From positions 402,021-466,020 of the forward strand of contig PAVS01000001.1 in the NCBI GenBank assembly GCA_002713145.1: a DNA stretch of 64,000 nt, written 5' to 3'. Under the pieces are notes generated by a model that did no database searches, was not told the DNA's origin, and worked only from the letters and a program-made list of their open reading frames with translations. A program made the translations under genes and the position numbers. The DNA comes from Halobacteriovoraceae bacterium (lineage in GTDB: Bacteria > Bdellovibrionota > Bacteriovoracia > Bacteriovoracales > Bacteriovoracaceae). Shown here in pieces: positions 8,999 through 17,686 of this stretch. Within the stretch, counting starts at the first letter, position 1. Each line of letters opens with the position of its first letter.

Positions 8999-9951
8999 GT
9001 CATGTAGGGAGTGGAAATAGCACGATCGCTGGCATGAGCTTAGGAGGAGGGAAAAAAGAGAATTTTTTCTTCTGCCTTATTGAGTTTTATGAAACTGAAA
9101 ACCGATGGTTTTTAAAATCGTTATACCAGGTCAAAGAGGAGAGTAATTTAACCCATGATGAAGTTATCACGACATGGGTGGAAGGCTCTGATGTAAAAAA
9201 AATGGTTGTCGATTTTCCCTTGACCAGACCTCCTTGTGAAACTTGCCATTTGGTCTGTCCTGGAACTGAGCTTTGCCACAATGAAGAGGTCACTAGCGTT
9301 CGATCTCAGATGAGGGCTTTACTGGGAGAGGATGGGAAACTTGTTCGCGAAAACCCTAAAAAATATGAGCAAGAAAGATTGGAGGACGACAAGGTCCAGT
9401 ATTCTAAAAGTGTCTTAAGTAAGGAGACTAAAGAGCATATTTTATCTAAATCTTTCAAAAGGAAACTTAAAAAAGGGTTTATACCGTATTGGAATAGACC
9501 GATCGACTTTTGGGTTTGGAAGCATTATTACGATCAGTTGCTCTCTCTTTTTAATATTAGTTTTGATTCCTTCGGGAATGTCTCTGTTATGCTGATGCAT
9601 AAATTTAATTATCTTCTTCGTCATCTTCCCAGAGATTTAAAGATTATGGAAAGTGATACTTATTTATGTTTGATTGAGTTATACCGAGCAGGGATTGTGA
9701 ATAAGAGGCATCTATTGGATTTGAAGGATATTAGTCTTTCCGCCTTGGCTCGAGTGCAGATTGCCAAACAAATTGAAGCTAAATTAAATGTTTTTATTTA
9801 TGAGAAAGATTTAGAGTTAATTTCAAAAAATCCAAAAGCATTTGACTCTTTCATACTGGCAATAATAGGGCGTTGCTATATTTTAGGACAGCTTCGAGAA
9901 ATTGATATTGATGAGAAGCGTGAAAGCTTTATCGTGCCCGATTTTTCTTAG
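8995..9951 (+). CDS. DUF429-like predicted RNase H-fold protein
   Basis: 318 residues. The stretch MVVDFPLTRPPCETC near 76-90 resembles the conserved ID-x-PL element of DUF429 predicted nucleases (RNase H fold), and the opening GMSLGGGKKENFFFCLIEF is consistent with a first beta hairpin. Four cysteines, CETC-x3-C-x5-C near 87-100, could hold a metal; this is unusual and not explained. The C-terminal half (RAGIVNKRHLLDLKDISLSALARVQ) looks helical. Overlaps the GHMP kinase by 4 bp (ATGA-type coupling) and the convergent membrane-protein gene by 23 bp. Family call is tentative and no enzymatic activity is claimed. Confidence 0.5.
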   Translation: MSHVGSGNSTIAGMSLGGGKKENFFFCLIEFYETENRWFLKSLYQVKEESNLTHDEVITTWVEGSDVKKMVVDFPLTRPPCETCHLVCPGTELCHNEEVTSVRSQMRALLGEDGKLVRENPKKYEQERLEDDKVQYSKSVLSKETKEHILSKSFKRKLKKGFIPYWNRPIDFWVWKHYYDQLLSLFNISFDSFGNVSVMLMHKFNYLLRHLPRDLKIMESDTYLCLIELYRAGIVNKRHLLDLKDISLSALARVQIAKQIEAKLNVFIYEKDLELISKNPKAFDSFILAIIGRCYILGQLREIDIDEKRESFIVPDFS

Positions 9952-10435
9952 TCTTTGGTAAGATCTTAAAGTACCTCATTCCAAGATAGACGTAGAGGTA
10001 TAAAAACATCGTTATAAGGGTCGCCCAGCTGAACGGAATTCTCTGACTGAAGACACTTCCAATAAGTTCTAAAGCCGACAATAAACAAGTTGAGAAGGTA
10101 TAACCATAAAGAAACTTAACCGCAAAAGGTTTTCCTCTTCCAGCTAATGCGTACATGATTGCGTTAAAGGCAATGATTACTGTAAATGATAAAATAAAAC
10201 TTGATTGTAAAATTTCAACTAAGCTTTCGAATTCTTGCATGGAAAGATATCTAACTTCAGGATTCGTACGTTCCAATAAAGCATATATTTGCTCTCGCTG
10301 AAACAATCTAGGTAGCATTTTGGTCTTAATGTAATAAAGCAAAATACAATCAGCAAAAAGACTTATAAAGGGAGAGTATTTTGCAAAAATCTTCGGATTT
10401 ACATTTTGAAAAATCTGATTGAGAAAAGCCTTCAT
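9929..10435 (-). CDS. Small integral membrane protein, unknown
   Basis: 168 residues with four hydrophobic segments: about 21-36 (FISLFADCILLYYIKT), 78-98, 105-122 and 133-152. Basic C-terminus (LPKTKKNRAR). I recognise no family. The gene is convergent with, and overlaps, the 3' end of the DUF429-like gene by 23 bp. It is divergent from the cation exchanger, whose start I place at 10484, so the two genes share a short regulatory gap of 48 bp. The ATG has only weak purine content upstream. Confidence 0.6.
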   Translation of the reverse strand: MKAFLNQIFQNVNPKIFAKYSPFISLFADCILLYYIKTKMLPRLFQREQIYALLERTNPEVRYLSMQEFESLVEILQSSFILSFTVIIAFNAIMYALAGRGKPFAVKFLYGYTFSTCLLSALELIGSVFSQRIPFSWATLITMFLYLYVYLGMRYFKILPKTKKNRAR

Positions 10436-10483
10436 AAGTTTTATTATCTAGTTACTGCCAGTTATCGTCAAAGGAATACTGTT

Positions 10484-11407
10484 TTGATACCAGTCCTCAT
10501 ACTTATTTTATCTATTGTCATTCTATATTTTGGTGCTGAGTTTTCCTTAGAAGGCTCGGAAAAGGTTGGTCTTAAACTGGGTATGTCTCCTTTAGCAATA
10601 GGTATGCTTTTGGTAGGATTTGGCACATCTCTTCCTGAGTTTTTCGTGGGACATATCGCAGCAGCTAGAGGGGAGATTGGGATTGCTCTAGGAAGCCTAA
10701 TCGGTTCGAATATTGCCAATATGTTACTGATCTTGGGAATTTGTGGGCTTTTTACTAAAATTCCAAGCGGTGGCAAACCCATGAGAAATCAATTTATCGT
10801 TCATTTTGCACTTGGATTTACTTTATGGTTTGTGCTTAGCCAATCAAAGCTTGATATCCTATCTGCTTCACCTCTTATTGGAATTTGTTTCGTTTATCTT
10901 TTTATGCTTTATCGAGATTTTCGAAATGAGCCACCTATAGAAGCCAATCAAGACATTGGAAATATTCCTAAGCTCGTCATAAAAATGATGGCAGGTTTTG
11001 GAATGCTATATTTAGGTGGAGAGCTTTTGGTGAAATCTGGAACAGACTTAGGTCTTATGATGGGAATTGATAGTTATATTATCTCAGCAATCTTTATTGC
11101 ATTTGGAACTTCTTTTCCTGAGTTAGTAACGTCTCTTATTGCTTGCTTTAAAAAGAAAGATACAGAGTTGATTCTTGGAAATATTGTCGGTTCGAATCTT
11201 TTCAATTGCGCCTTTATTTTAGGGTCTCTTGGGATTTATGAATATCCTCTAGAGGGTGGGTTTCACTACGAACTAGTTGCCTTAATTGGAGGAGCGGGAT
11301 TTTTAGTTTTAGTTTCTCTTTTAGGTCGAAGCTTTTATAGAGCGAGTGCGATTTTCTTTTTAGGCGGCTATGCCTTCATGGTGGGTCATTGGGTCAAAAT
11401 TTTTTAA
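10484..11407 (+). CDS. CaCA-family Na+/Ca2+ (cation) exchanger
   Basis: Inner-membrane antiporter of the YrbG/K+-dependent exchanger type: two inverted repeats, each with an alpha motif. Alpha-1 GFGTSLPEF lies at residues 45-53 and alpha-2 AFGTSFPELVTS near 206-217; GSLIGSNIANM and GNIVGSNLFN are the matching second alpha helices. About ten membrane helices. I chose the TTG at 10484 because AAAGGA sits 8 bp upstream and the first helix begins right there (LIPVLILILSIV); a TTG at 10406 would add 26 residues and overlap the divergent gene. 307 residues, normal for the family. Followed after 13 bp by a DUF1761 gene. Confidence 0.88.
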   Translation: MIPVLILILSIVILYFGAEFSLEGSEKVGLKLGMSPLAIGMLLVGFGTSLPEFFVGHIAAARGEIGIALGSLIGSNIANMLLILGICGLFTKIPSGGKPMRNQFIVHFALGFTLWFVLSQSKLDILSASPLIGICFVYLFMLYRDFRNEPPIEANQDIGNIPKLVIKMMAGFGMLYLGGELLVKSGTDLGLMMGIDSYIISAIFIAFGTSFPELVTSLIACFKKKDTELILGNIVGSNLFNCAFILGSLGIYEYPLEGGFHYELVALIGGAGFLVLVSLLGRSFYRASAIFFLGGYAFMVGHWVKIF

Positions 11408-11420
11408 AAGGTAGGTTATT

Positions 11421-11858
11421 ATGACGGAACAATCTGTAATGGTTATTGTGGCAGCGCTCGTAAACTTCTTTATAGGAGGGTTTTGGTATAGCCTTTTTAA
11501 AAAACGTTGGTTAGAGGCTTGGGAGCTTGATGAAGCAGATATCAATCGAAAAGACCCTGCACCCTATCTGATTGCCTTTATAGGCTCTCTTTGGTGTAGT
11601 TATGGACTTTTTCTTGTTCTTAAACATATTCAGCCTAAAGACCTTTCTGAGTTATTTGCCATCGCAATAGGTCTTTGGCTTTTTATATTTGTGGGTATGG
11701 GTGCAAAACACTACGCTTTTTCTCAAAGAAAGCTTTCGGCATTTTTGATCGATTATGGACTTGATCTTGTTGGGATTATCGTAATGTGTGGACTTTTATG
11801 GAGAGTTTACTGGTTCGAGTTAAACTCTAAATTTGCTGACGGGTATTCCCAAGTATAA
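11421..11858 (+). CDS. DUF1761-family membrane protein
   Basis: 145 residues, four membrane helices at about 8-25, 52-70, 80-97 and 112-132. The opening FIGGFWYSLFKKRW, where an aromatic-rich first helix is followed by a basic turn, is characteristic of DUF1761 proteins, as is the acidic loop before the second helix. ATG preceded by AAAAGGTAGG. Probably co-transcribed with the cation exchanger 13 bp upstream. The last 52 bp overlap the 3' end of a convergent minus-strand gene, an unusually long antisense overlap. Function unknown. Confidence 0.7.
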   Translation: MTEQSVMVIVAALVNFFIGGFWYSLFKKRWLEAWELDEADINRKDPAPYLIAFIGSLWCSYGLFLVLKHIQPKDLSELFAIAIGLWLFIFVGMGAKHYAFSQRKLSAFLIDYGLDLVGIIVMCGLLWRVYWFELNSKFADGYSQV

Positions 11859-12139
11859 AATCCGTCGAAACTATTGATTCGCACTTTATATAAAGCGAGA
11901 GGGGTTCCCCCAATTCTTCTGACCTTGTCAGACCATTTCTGAATCTCAGAGTTAAGTTCCGTATTAGCTTTTTCCGCTTTTTCAGGATAATTCTCAAAAA
12001 CTTCAATTTTGGTGTTTAAGGAGTTAATTTTATTTTTTGATTTGGCAGTAACGATCAATAATAGATCTACTAGGGCATAGGCCTGATCTTCAGTGAATTG
12101 AGATTCTGTATTAACCGAATGTATCTGATGAACTTGCAT
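11807..12139 (-). CDS. DUF2203-like small protein
   Basis: 110 residues, soluble. The N-terminal part FTEDQAYALVDLLLIVTAKSK (about 15-35) and the end LALYKVRINSFDGFYTWEYP (about 81-100) resemble the two conserved parts of DUF2203 proteins: a helical FT-x-E-x-A opening and a C-terminal aromatic strand with D-G-x-Y-x-W. The central region is a charged coiled coil. It starts directly after the smpB stop and is the last gene of the pal-to-smpB run. Its 3' end overlaps the DUF1761 gene by 52 bp. Family assignment is a pattern match by eye. Confidence 0.45.
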   Translation of the reverse strand: MQVHQIHSVNTESQFTEDQAYALVDLLLIVTAKSKNKINSLNTKIEVFENYPEKAEKANTELNSEIQKWSDKVRRIGGTPLALYKVRINSFDGFYTWEYPSANLEFNSNQ

Positions 12140-12592
12140 TTACTCGTATTGCCCTTGTCTCAATTTTCTTTCTACTTCTTTTTGCTTGGTAGACTCTCTT
12201 TTGTCATGGAGCTTCTTACCTTTAGCTAAGGCGATTTCAATTTTGACGCGACCGCCTTTAAAGTATAACTTGGTAGGTATCAGTGTTTGACCCTTAGTGG
12301 CAAGTGATTTTTGGATATAGCTCAGCTCTTTTTCGTGCAGCAGCAATTTGCGTTTTCTATCCTCTTGGTGATTATCGTAGGTCCCAAAGGTATAAGGAGG
12401 AATATGGAGCTGTTTTACCCATAATTCGTTATTTCTATCAAAGTCACAAAAAGACTCAGTCATAGTGCATTTACCGGCCCTGAGGGACTTGACCTCGGTG
12501 CCCTGCAACACAAGACCCGCTTCAAATTTCTCATCTAGAAAAAAGTCGTATCCCGCGCGTTTGTTAGAAGTAATGATTTTAATTCCGCCCAT
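12140..12592 (-). CDS. smpB: SsrA-binding protein SmpB
   Basis: Binds tmRNA and brings it to stalled ribosomes for trans-translation. 150 residues, the usual length. Visible are NKRAGYDFFLDEKFEAGLVLQGTEVKSLR (about 9-37, the OB-fold core), the LYFKGGRVKIEIALAKGKK strand region near 107-125 and the C-terminal basic tail HDKRESTKQKEVERKLRQG that enters the ribosomal decoding channel. The tmRNA gene itself is not in this window. Lies in the minus-strand operon between rsmA and the DUF2203-like gene. Confidence 0.97.
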   Translation of the reverse strand: MGGIKIITSNKRAGYDFFLDEKFEAGLVLQGTEVKSLRAGKCTMTESFCDFDRNNELWVKQLHIPPYTFGTYDNHQEDRKRKLLLHEKELSYIQKSLATKGQTLIPTKLYFKGGRVKIEIALAKGKKLHDKRESTKQKEVERKLRQGQYE

Positions 12593-12622
12593 AAAATCAA
12601 TATAGCAAATTTGTTTTTAAAA

Positions 12623-13408
12623 TTATAGTGAGCTTAAATGATTCAAAAGGTCATAAACTTGTTTTAATTCCAATGATTCCGCCCTAGCAGTCATGATATC
12701 TGGCATCTCGGTCTTCAGTTCAACAAGTTGTTCATTGCTGAGCCCACCCTTTAGAACAGAACCAAGCTGCTTTCTTCTTTGGGAAAAAATGAGTCTGGTA
12801 AATCGGTCGATTTTCGAAAAATCCTTGATGGCAAATAGAGGTTGGGACTTTCTGATATAACTCACTACTACTGAATGAACTTTTGGGGGAGGAGAAAAGC
12901 AGCCAGGAGCGACTTTTCTTAATAGTTTAGAGTCAAAATAAATTGAACTAAGGGTTAAAAGTCCATTCGTGGTATTTTTTTGATCCCGAAAATATGTTTT
13001 TTCTCCCACTTCTTTTTGGAACATCAACGTCATATATGTGATTTGAGAGAGCTTAAGAAATTTTAAAAACAAGGGGGTTCCAACATTGTAGGGAAGATTG
13101 GAGACAAGCCAAACATTCTTATTCTCAAAGTTTTTTAATAATTTTTGCCAGTCGAACTCTAGCGCATCCTGATTGTAAACATGGGGGGTAAGATTCTTGA
13201 GATCATCAATAAAGCGATCATCTTTTTCAATCAAATAAAGGGGAAGATTTAATTGAGATAAAGCTTTGGTTAGTATTCCTGGACCTGGACCTACTTCAAT
13301 GATGACCTCTGCATCTTTTGCAAAGTCCGTTGTTATCATCTCAATCGTCTTTTTATCCGTTAGAAAATGCTGACCTAGAGCCTTGTTTGCACTTGGAAGA
13401 TTACCCAT
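12623..13408 (-). CDS. rsmA: 16S rRNA dimethyladenosine transferase RsmA/KsgA
   Basis: SAM-dependent enzyme that dimethylates two adjacent adenines near the 3' end of 16S rRNA. 261 residues from the ATG at 13408 (MGNLPSANKALGQHFL), chosen because AGAAGG precedes it by 6 bp and the usual N-terminus ALGQHFL follows; an upstream ATG at 13444 would sit well inside tsaD. SAM motif VIEVGPGPGILT near 36-47, acidic LIEKDDRF, catalytic SNLPYNVGTPLF near 104-115. Overlaps the tsaD stop by 8 bp, so it is translationally coupled. Confidence 0.96.
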   Translation of the reverse strand: MGNLPSANKALGQHFLTDKKTIEMITTDFAKDAEVIIEVGPGPGILTKALSQLNLPLYLIEKDDRFIDDLKNLTPHVYNQDALEFDWQKLLKNFENKNVWLVSNLPYNVGTPLFLKFLKLSQITYMTLMFQKEVGEKTYFRDQKNTTNGLLTLSSIYFDSKLLRKVAPGCFSPPPKVHSVVVSYIRKSQPLFAIKDFSKIDRFTRLIFSQRRKQLGSVLKGGLSNEQLVELKTEMPDIMTARAESLELKQVYDLLNHLSSL

Positions 13409-14453
13409 TTTGAACCTTCTGAATAAATCTTCCTCTCGCATCAATTGCTAAGCATTCTGGATATTGATGAGCATGATCAATATTTAATAATCCGAGATGA
13501 GCAATCATGGCACCATTATCGGTACAAAACTCTGGTTTCACAATTTTAGTTTGCGGATATTTATTTTTAAAATCCTCTCTAATCATTGAATTACAGGCCA
13601 CTCCTCCTCCAATGACCAGATCAGTTGTCTTGGAATTAAAGCCTAGATTTTCAACCTGTTTAAAAGCGTATTTGGTTTTTAATAAAAGTGCTTTTGAAAT
13701 AGCACTTTGATAGGAGGCGCAGAGATCAAAGAACTCTTGGGAGTTTTGATCTTGCAGAAAGGAAGGATTTTTTTCTAAAAAAACTCTCAGCGAAGTTTTA
13801 AGGCCTGAATAACTGAGTCGACTGTCGGCACTGGCCTTAAGGCCTATAGGAAAGTCGAATTTGTTGCGATCTCCTCTTTTTGCTTTTGCATCTACAAGAT
13901 GGCCTGCTGGATAACCAAGACCCAGAAGTTTTCCGCCTTTATCAAAAGCTTCACCTGCAGCATCATCAATAGTAGATCCTAAAACCTTAAACTCTCTGGA
14001 AGATTCCACCCAAAAAAATACACTATGACCTCCGCTGATAAGGAGACCAAGATAGGGGTAGGATACTTCTTCACTCATATGAATAGCTTCTAAATGAGCA
14101 TAAAGGTGATTCACTGGAATTATGGGTTTTTTAATTAGGAGCGCTAAGGATTTAGCGGCATTGACACCAGTTAAAAGTGGCCCTAGTAACCCTGGCACAG
14201 TCGTAACTGCAATGGCATCCAAATCATTTGGCTTGATGTTACTTTGCTCAAAACAAGCTTCAAGAAGGGGAGTCATTTTTTCGAGATGATTTCTTGCTGC
14301 AATCTCTGGCACGACTCCACCCCACTTAGCTAAGCTTTCCTCCTGGCCAAATTTTAAATGGGAAAGCACATCCAACTTTGCTGAGGTTTTTTTTAGGAGT
14401 GCAACCGAGGTGTCGTCACAAGATGTTTCAATGCCGAGAATTATTTGAGTCAT
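13401..14453 (-). CDS. tsaD: tRNA threonylcarbamoyladenosine synthase component TsaD
   Basis: Transfers threonylcarbamoyl to A37 of ANN-decoding tRNAs together with TsaB, TsaE and TsaC. 350 residues from ATG 14453 (MTQIILGIETSCDDTS), which shares its first base with the upstream stop; the ATG at 14477 is less likely. Metal-binding HLYAHLEAIH near 115-124, GGHS near 141, the ATPase-like DDAAGEAFDKGGKLLGLGYP near 160-179, and GGGVACNSMIR near 281-291. Family length is 330-360. tsaB and tsaE are not nearby. Confidence 0.97.
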   Translation of the reverse strand: MTQIILGIETSCDDTSVALLKKTSAKLDVLSHLKFGQEESLAKWGGVVPEIAARNHLEKMTPLLEACFEQSNIKPNDLDAIAVTTVPGLLGPLLTGVNAAKSLALLIKKPIIPVNHLYAHLEAIHMSEEVSYPYLGLLISGGHSVFFWVESSREFKVLGSTIDDAAGEAFDKGGKLLGLGYPAGHLVDAKAKRGDRNKFDFPIGLKASADSRLSYSGLKTSLRVFLEKNPSFLQDQNSQEFFDLCASYQSAISKALLLKTKYAFKQVENLGFNSKTTDLVIGGGVACNSMIREDFKNKYPQTKIVKPEFCTDNGAMIAHLGLLNIDHAHQYPECLAIDARGRFIQKVQNG

Positions 14454-16021
14454 TATTCTTTTTTGTCTAGCGGACAAGCTACTTTTTTAAGTTGCTCAGC
14501 AAAATACTTCTCATCTAGGCTCGTGGCAAGTCCCTTCTCGTTTTTAATATACCACTCCGGAGACTGATCACGACTATGACAATTTAAACATTTCGATTGC
14601 ATCTGATCAGCTGCTACCGGAGTATTCTCAGAAAAGGGGTGCTCAGCATCTTGGTTGTGGCAATTCAGACATTGAACATTTCCATAATTATGAGTGATTT
14701 TTTTCTCTTGATCGTATTTTATCCAAGATTTAATGATTTCTTTTCTTTTTTGACCGGCAAGCTCTCTTACGGGATGTTCAAACTTAACTTTTTCTCCCAG
14801 TTCTTCCCAGTATTTGTCGGAATCAAATCCTTCAACCTCACTAACGACCATATTACTCTTTGCGCTGAAACCATTGGGACTATTTAAACCTACGGAGTGA
14901 CATTTTACACAACTGGGATTATTGCTGGCTTTTGCATGAATCAAAGTAGAAAAAGAAACAGAGTGTGCTGTTTCTTGCCAGAATTCAACTTGCTTGGTGT
15001 GGCATTGAGAACAGCTGATATAAGTTGGTATTCTATTGTCGGTGATTATCTGGTCTCCAAGTAAAGCTTGCTCCACAGCTAATATTTCATCGTATTCTGT
15101 TTTAAATTTATCTAGCCATCCAACCATAGGGTTAGGCTTTGCTAGATCTTTTTTCTCATCGCGAATCTCCAAGAGCTCATACTTATCTTCTGTGTAGAAC
15201 TTTAATTCACCTAAATAGTGATTCCTGGAAAGAACCTGAGCGATTTGAGTTTTATTAACTGTTCTTGCTTCAGTAAGAAACGTTTGGGTATGTGCCCCAA
15301 TAATCCAGTCGAAAATTTCAAACTTCTGGGCCAGTTTTTCGTCGGCTTCAAAACCTGCATGTGAAAGAAGAATATTCTTGTTCTTAGGGTTTAGCGTTTT
15401 GACTATATTTTCTATTTCTTCATTTATAGGTTTGAAAAAATTTTTGTATTGAGGTTGAAGTAAACTTGGATCAACCAGCGAGACAAAAACATACTTGTCT
15501 TTACCTACCTCAATTTCGATTTTCTTTTGATGTTTAATCTTTAAGTTGTTAGTAGCATTAGACATTAAAAATTCAAATTTGTGTTTTTGAGAAAGGGCAG
15601 AAAGAAACTCAACTCCTAGGGCAAAATCTTGATCTCCTGGTACAAAAATTCTCAGACCGAGTTCATCCATGGCTTCGGCTAATTTTTCAGCCTTATACCG
15701 AGCAGACTTCAAGTTATAATCAGGGATAATGGGAGTTTCGAAAAAAGTATCACCAGTATCGACATAGATTACCGGATGCTGAGATCTGATCTCGGTCATC
15801 TGCCCATAGATTTGAGGTAATCCTCCTAAGGGAAATTTACGACATCCACAAGGATGAGTTTCACCGTTTATATTATGAGAAAAAAGAATGGAAAAAGTCT
15901 GGTCTTTTTTAAGAGCAATCTGATTGCTATAGCCTGAATCAGTTAATTTTATAAAATCACTGCAAGTGCTTAAGGTAAACGTGAGAAGGACAAGACCAAA
16001 AATTTTCATCATTTGTTTCAT
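14453..16021 (-). CDS. Lipoprotein with metallophosphatase-like domain and tetraheme cytochrome c tail
   Basis: 522 residues. Signal sequence with lipobox LSTC at about 17-20, so probably a lipoprotein. Residues about 40-300 resemble the UshA/SoxB-like metallophosphatase fold (VDTGDTFF near 93, GDQDFALG near 125, LLSHAGFEADE near 210, IIGAHTQTF near 233), with an unusual HPCGC motif near 57 where metallophosphatases carry their first ligands. The C-terminal 170 residues hold four CXXCH heme sites (CSQCH, CVKCH, CLNCH, CLNCH). Similar two-part proteins occur in delta-type bacteria; the redox partner is unknown. Sits between cpoB and tsaD. Confidence 0.8.
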   Translation of the reverse strand: MKQMMKIFGLVLLTFTLSTCSDFIKLTDSGYSNQIALKKDQTFSILFSHNINGETHPCGCRKFPLGGLPQIYGQMTEIRSQHPVIYVDTGDTFFETPIIPDYNLKSARYKAEKLAEAMDELGLRIFVPGDQDFALGVEFLSALSQKHKFEFLMSNATNNLKIKHQKKIEIEVGKDKYVFVSLVDPSLLQPQYKNFFKPINEEIENIVKTLNPKNKNILLSHAGFEADEKLAQKFEIFDWIIGAHTQTFLTEARTVNKTQIAQVLSRNHYLGELKFYTEDKYELLEIRDEKKDLAKPNPMVGWLDKFKTEYDEILAVEQALLGDQIITDNRIPTYISCSQCHTKQVEFWQETAHSVSFSTLIHAKASNNPSCVKCHSVGLNSPNGFSAKSNMVVSEVEGFDSDKYWEELGEKVKFEHPVRELAGQKRKEIIKSWIKYDQEKKITHNYGNVQCLNCHNQDAEHPFSENTPVAADQMQSKCLNCHSRDQSPEWYIKNEKGLATSLDEKYFAEQLKKVACPLDKKE

Positions 16022-16777
16022 TTAAAGTTCTTTTTTAGCTTTACTGACGAAGACGGATTTTGGATAGCTTTTGATAAGCTCTTCAAAAGTAGCCTTTGCC
16101 TTGTCAGTTTCGTTTTTCTGCTTAAAGTTCATACCAATATAATACAATGATCCAGGAGCTTTTGAGCTTCTTGGATACTTTGTATAAATTTTTGAGAAGT
16201 AGACGAGAGATTGATCGTAGTCTTTGGCCCAATGTTCAAGTAGTCCTAGATTATAATAAACTTTATTTTTAGTCGCATTGCTGATTTTTCCTTGGGCAAG
16301 AACCTCTAGATAGAGATCTTTTGCCTTTTTCTGTTTATTTGCTGTGAAAGCTTTATTGGCCTCTGCATAAAGACTATCTGATGATTTGCCTGACATCTCT
16401 GATAGCGTTCCTGTGACTTTTTTGATGAACCCTTTTTGAGTTTTTAGAGTCCCCTGCATTGTTTTTAATTGAACTTGCATCATTTGATTGTCTTCAGATA
16501 GGGCCTTGACTTGTTCTTGAAGCTGGGCAATTCTCTCGTTGATGCTTTGATAGGATTGCGCGCCTTCTGTTTGTGTTTTGTAATCAATTTCTTCAATTTG
16601 TCCTGTCGCTCTGGTAAGACTCCCTTTAAGTTCTTGAACTTCAATCCTAAGGTCGGCGATTATTTTAGAAGACTGGCTAAGTTGTCGATCGACATCTTGC
16701 TCCCGTTTTATCTCTTCAGCTGTTTTAAAACACGAAGTAAAAATGAGTGGGATAGCAAACCATAAGCATTTGTTCAT
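16022..16777 (-). CDS. cpoB: Tol-Pal accessory protein CpoB (YbgF)
   Basis: Periplasmic coordinator of Tol-Pal and peptidoglycan synthesis during constriction. 251 residues. Signal peptide with lipobox-like FTSC at about 13-16, a long coiled coil (about 25-115) that in E. coli makes CpoB a trimer, then TPR repeats (about 130-250: SDSLYAEANKAFTANKQ, NLGLLEHWAKDYDQSLVYF, YYIGMNFKQKNETDKAKA). One base separates it from the next gene. Downstream of pal and the DUF4398 gene. The lipobox is unlike the soluble E. coli protein. Confidence 0.88.
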   Translation of the reverse strand: MNKCLWFAIPLIFTSCFKTAEEIKREQDVDRQLSQSSKIIADLRIEVQELKGSLTRATGQIEEIDYKTQTEGAQSYQSINERIAQLQEQVKALSEDNQMMQVQLKTMQGTLKTQKGFIKKVTGTLSEMSGKSSDSLYAEANKAFTANKQKKAKDLYLEVLAQGKISNATKNKVYYNLGLLEHWAKDYDQSLVYFSKIYTKYPRSSKAPGSLYYIGMNFKQKNETDKAKATFEELIKSYPKSVFVSKAKKEL

Positions 16778-16821
16778 AGAAATCTCCTATGAGAAAATCT
16801 TAGCATTATCAAAGGGCCTTG

Positions 16822-17118
16822 TTAATTTTCTTGAGTCGCTTTTTTTATCGCTGCGAATTCTGCTTGTTCTGCAAACTTTTGAGAGAGGGTAGCGTATTGC
16901 TTGGCTTTATTAAAATATTTTCTACGGTAAGCAGACTTAGCTTTCAGGTAATAGACTTCTGCTTTTCTAAATAAGCCAGGTGCATGGACTTCGGCTTTTG
17001 AGGATTTAGCAGCAAGAAAGGCTGCTTGAGCCATATTCATTTCTTCTTTAGGGCGCGTGGTAGTCAAACCACACGCCGTCAAGAATATCGAAAGAACAAT
17101 TAATTTGGTTATAGACAT
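16822..17118 (-). CDS. DUF4398-type small lipoprotein
   Basis: 98 residues. Signal peptide with lipobox LTAC at about 13-16. The mature part is helical with alternating alanines and lysines (MAQAAFLAAKSSKAEVHAP near 29-47; AKSAYRRKYFNKAKQYATLS near 58-77), the two-helix, TPR-like pattern of DUF4398. It begins 2 bp after pal ends and is followed 44 bp later by cpoB, so it belongs to the Tol-Pal operon and probably sits on the outer membrane facing the periplasm. Its role is unknown. Confidence 0.75.
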   Translation of the reverse strand: MSITKLIVLSIFLTACGLTTTRPKEEMNMAQAAFLAAKSSKAEVHAPGLFRKAEVYYLKAKSAYRRKYFNKAKQYATLSQKFAEQAEFAAIKKATQEN

Positions 17119-17120
17119 TA

Positions 17121-17633
17121 TTACTTAGCAGTAATAACGAAATTGGCTCTTCTATTTTTTGCCCATGACTCTTCGTCATGTCCATAAGCAACTGGCTTTT
17201 CTTTACCGTAAGTTACAGTATCAATTCTAGCTGCACTTACTCCTAGGGCCTCTAAGTACTCTTTAACAGCTCTTGCTCTTCTTTCACCTAGAGCGGCGTT
17301 ATACTGTATTCCACCTCTTTCATCAGCGTGACCTTCAACTTGAATCTGAACCATTTCAGCCATTTTAAGTGCTTCAGCGTTAGCTTCTAAATTCTCTCTT
17401 GCAACACCAGATAGGGCAGATGAGTCAAATTCAAAATAGATTGTTTTAAGTGGTCCAGCAGTTCCATCGTCAGATGTACCTTGAAGCTCGAATTCTCCAT
17501 TAGTAGCAGCATCGTCGATCATTGTTTCGCCTGTGCTATCACTTCCAGCCTCTTTTTTAGGAGCACTTGAACATCCAACAAATACAGCAGCCATTAAAAG
17601 AGAGGTTAAACTTAGTTTGATTAAATCCTTCAT
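17121..17633 (-). CDS. pal: Peptidoglycan-associated lipoprotein Pal
   Basis: Outer-membrane lipoprotein that binds peptidoglycan noncovalently and links it to the Tol machinery. 170 residues. Lipobox VGCS near 18-22, a short acidic linker rich in Gly/Asp/Thr, then an OmpA-like domain from about 62 (TIYFEFDSSAL), with QVEGHADERGG near 97-107, GERRARAVKEYL near 115-126 and NRRANF near 161-166, which contact meso-diaminopimelate. First gene of the minus-strand run; a sigma70-type promoter is visible upstream at 17687-17714. Confidence 0.95.
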   Translation of the reverse strand: MKDLIKLSLTSLLMAAVFVGCSSAPKKEAGSDSTGETMIDDAATNGEFELQGTSDDGTAGPLKTIYFEFDSSALSGVARENLEANAEALKMAEMVQIQVEGHADERGGIQYNAALGERRARAVKEYLEALGVSAARIDTVTYGKEKPVAYGHDEESWAKNRRANFVITAK

Positions 17634-17686
17634 TAGATCTTTCCTTTTTATAAACGTTTTACAATAAGATATTGAAATCTCATTTT

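Noticed and set aside
10406..10483. Upstream TTG start for the cation exchanger
   Set aside because: AAAGGA lies 8 bp before the TTG at 10484, and the upstream stretch has no RBS and overlaps the divergent gene.
13409..13444. Upstream ATG start for rsmA
   Set aside because: It lies inside tsaD; MGNLPSANKALGQHFL with AGAAGG at 6 bp is the better start.
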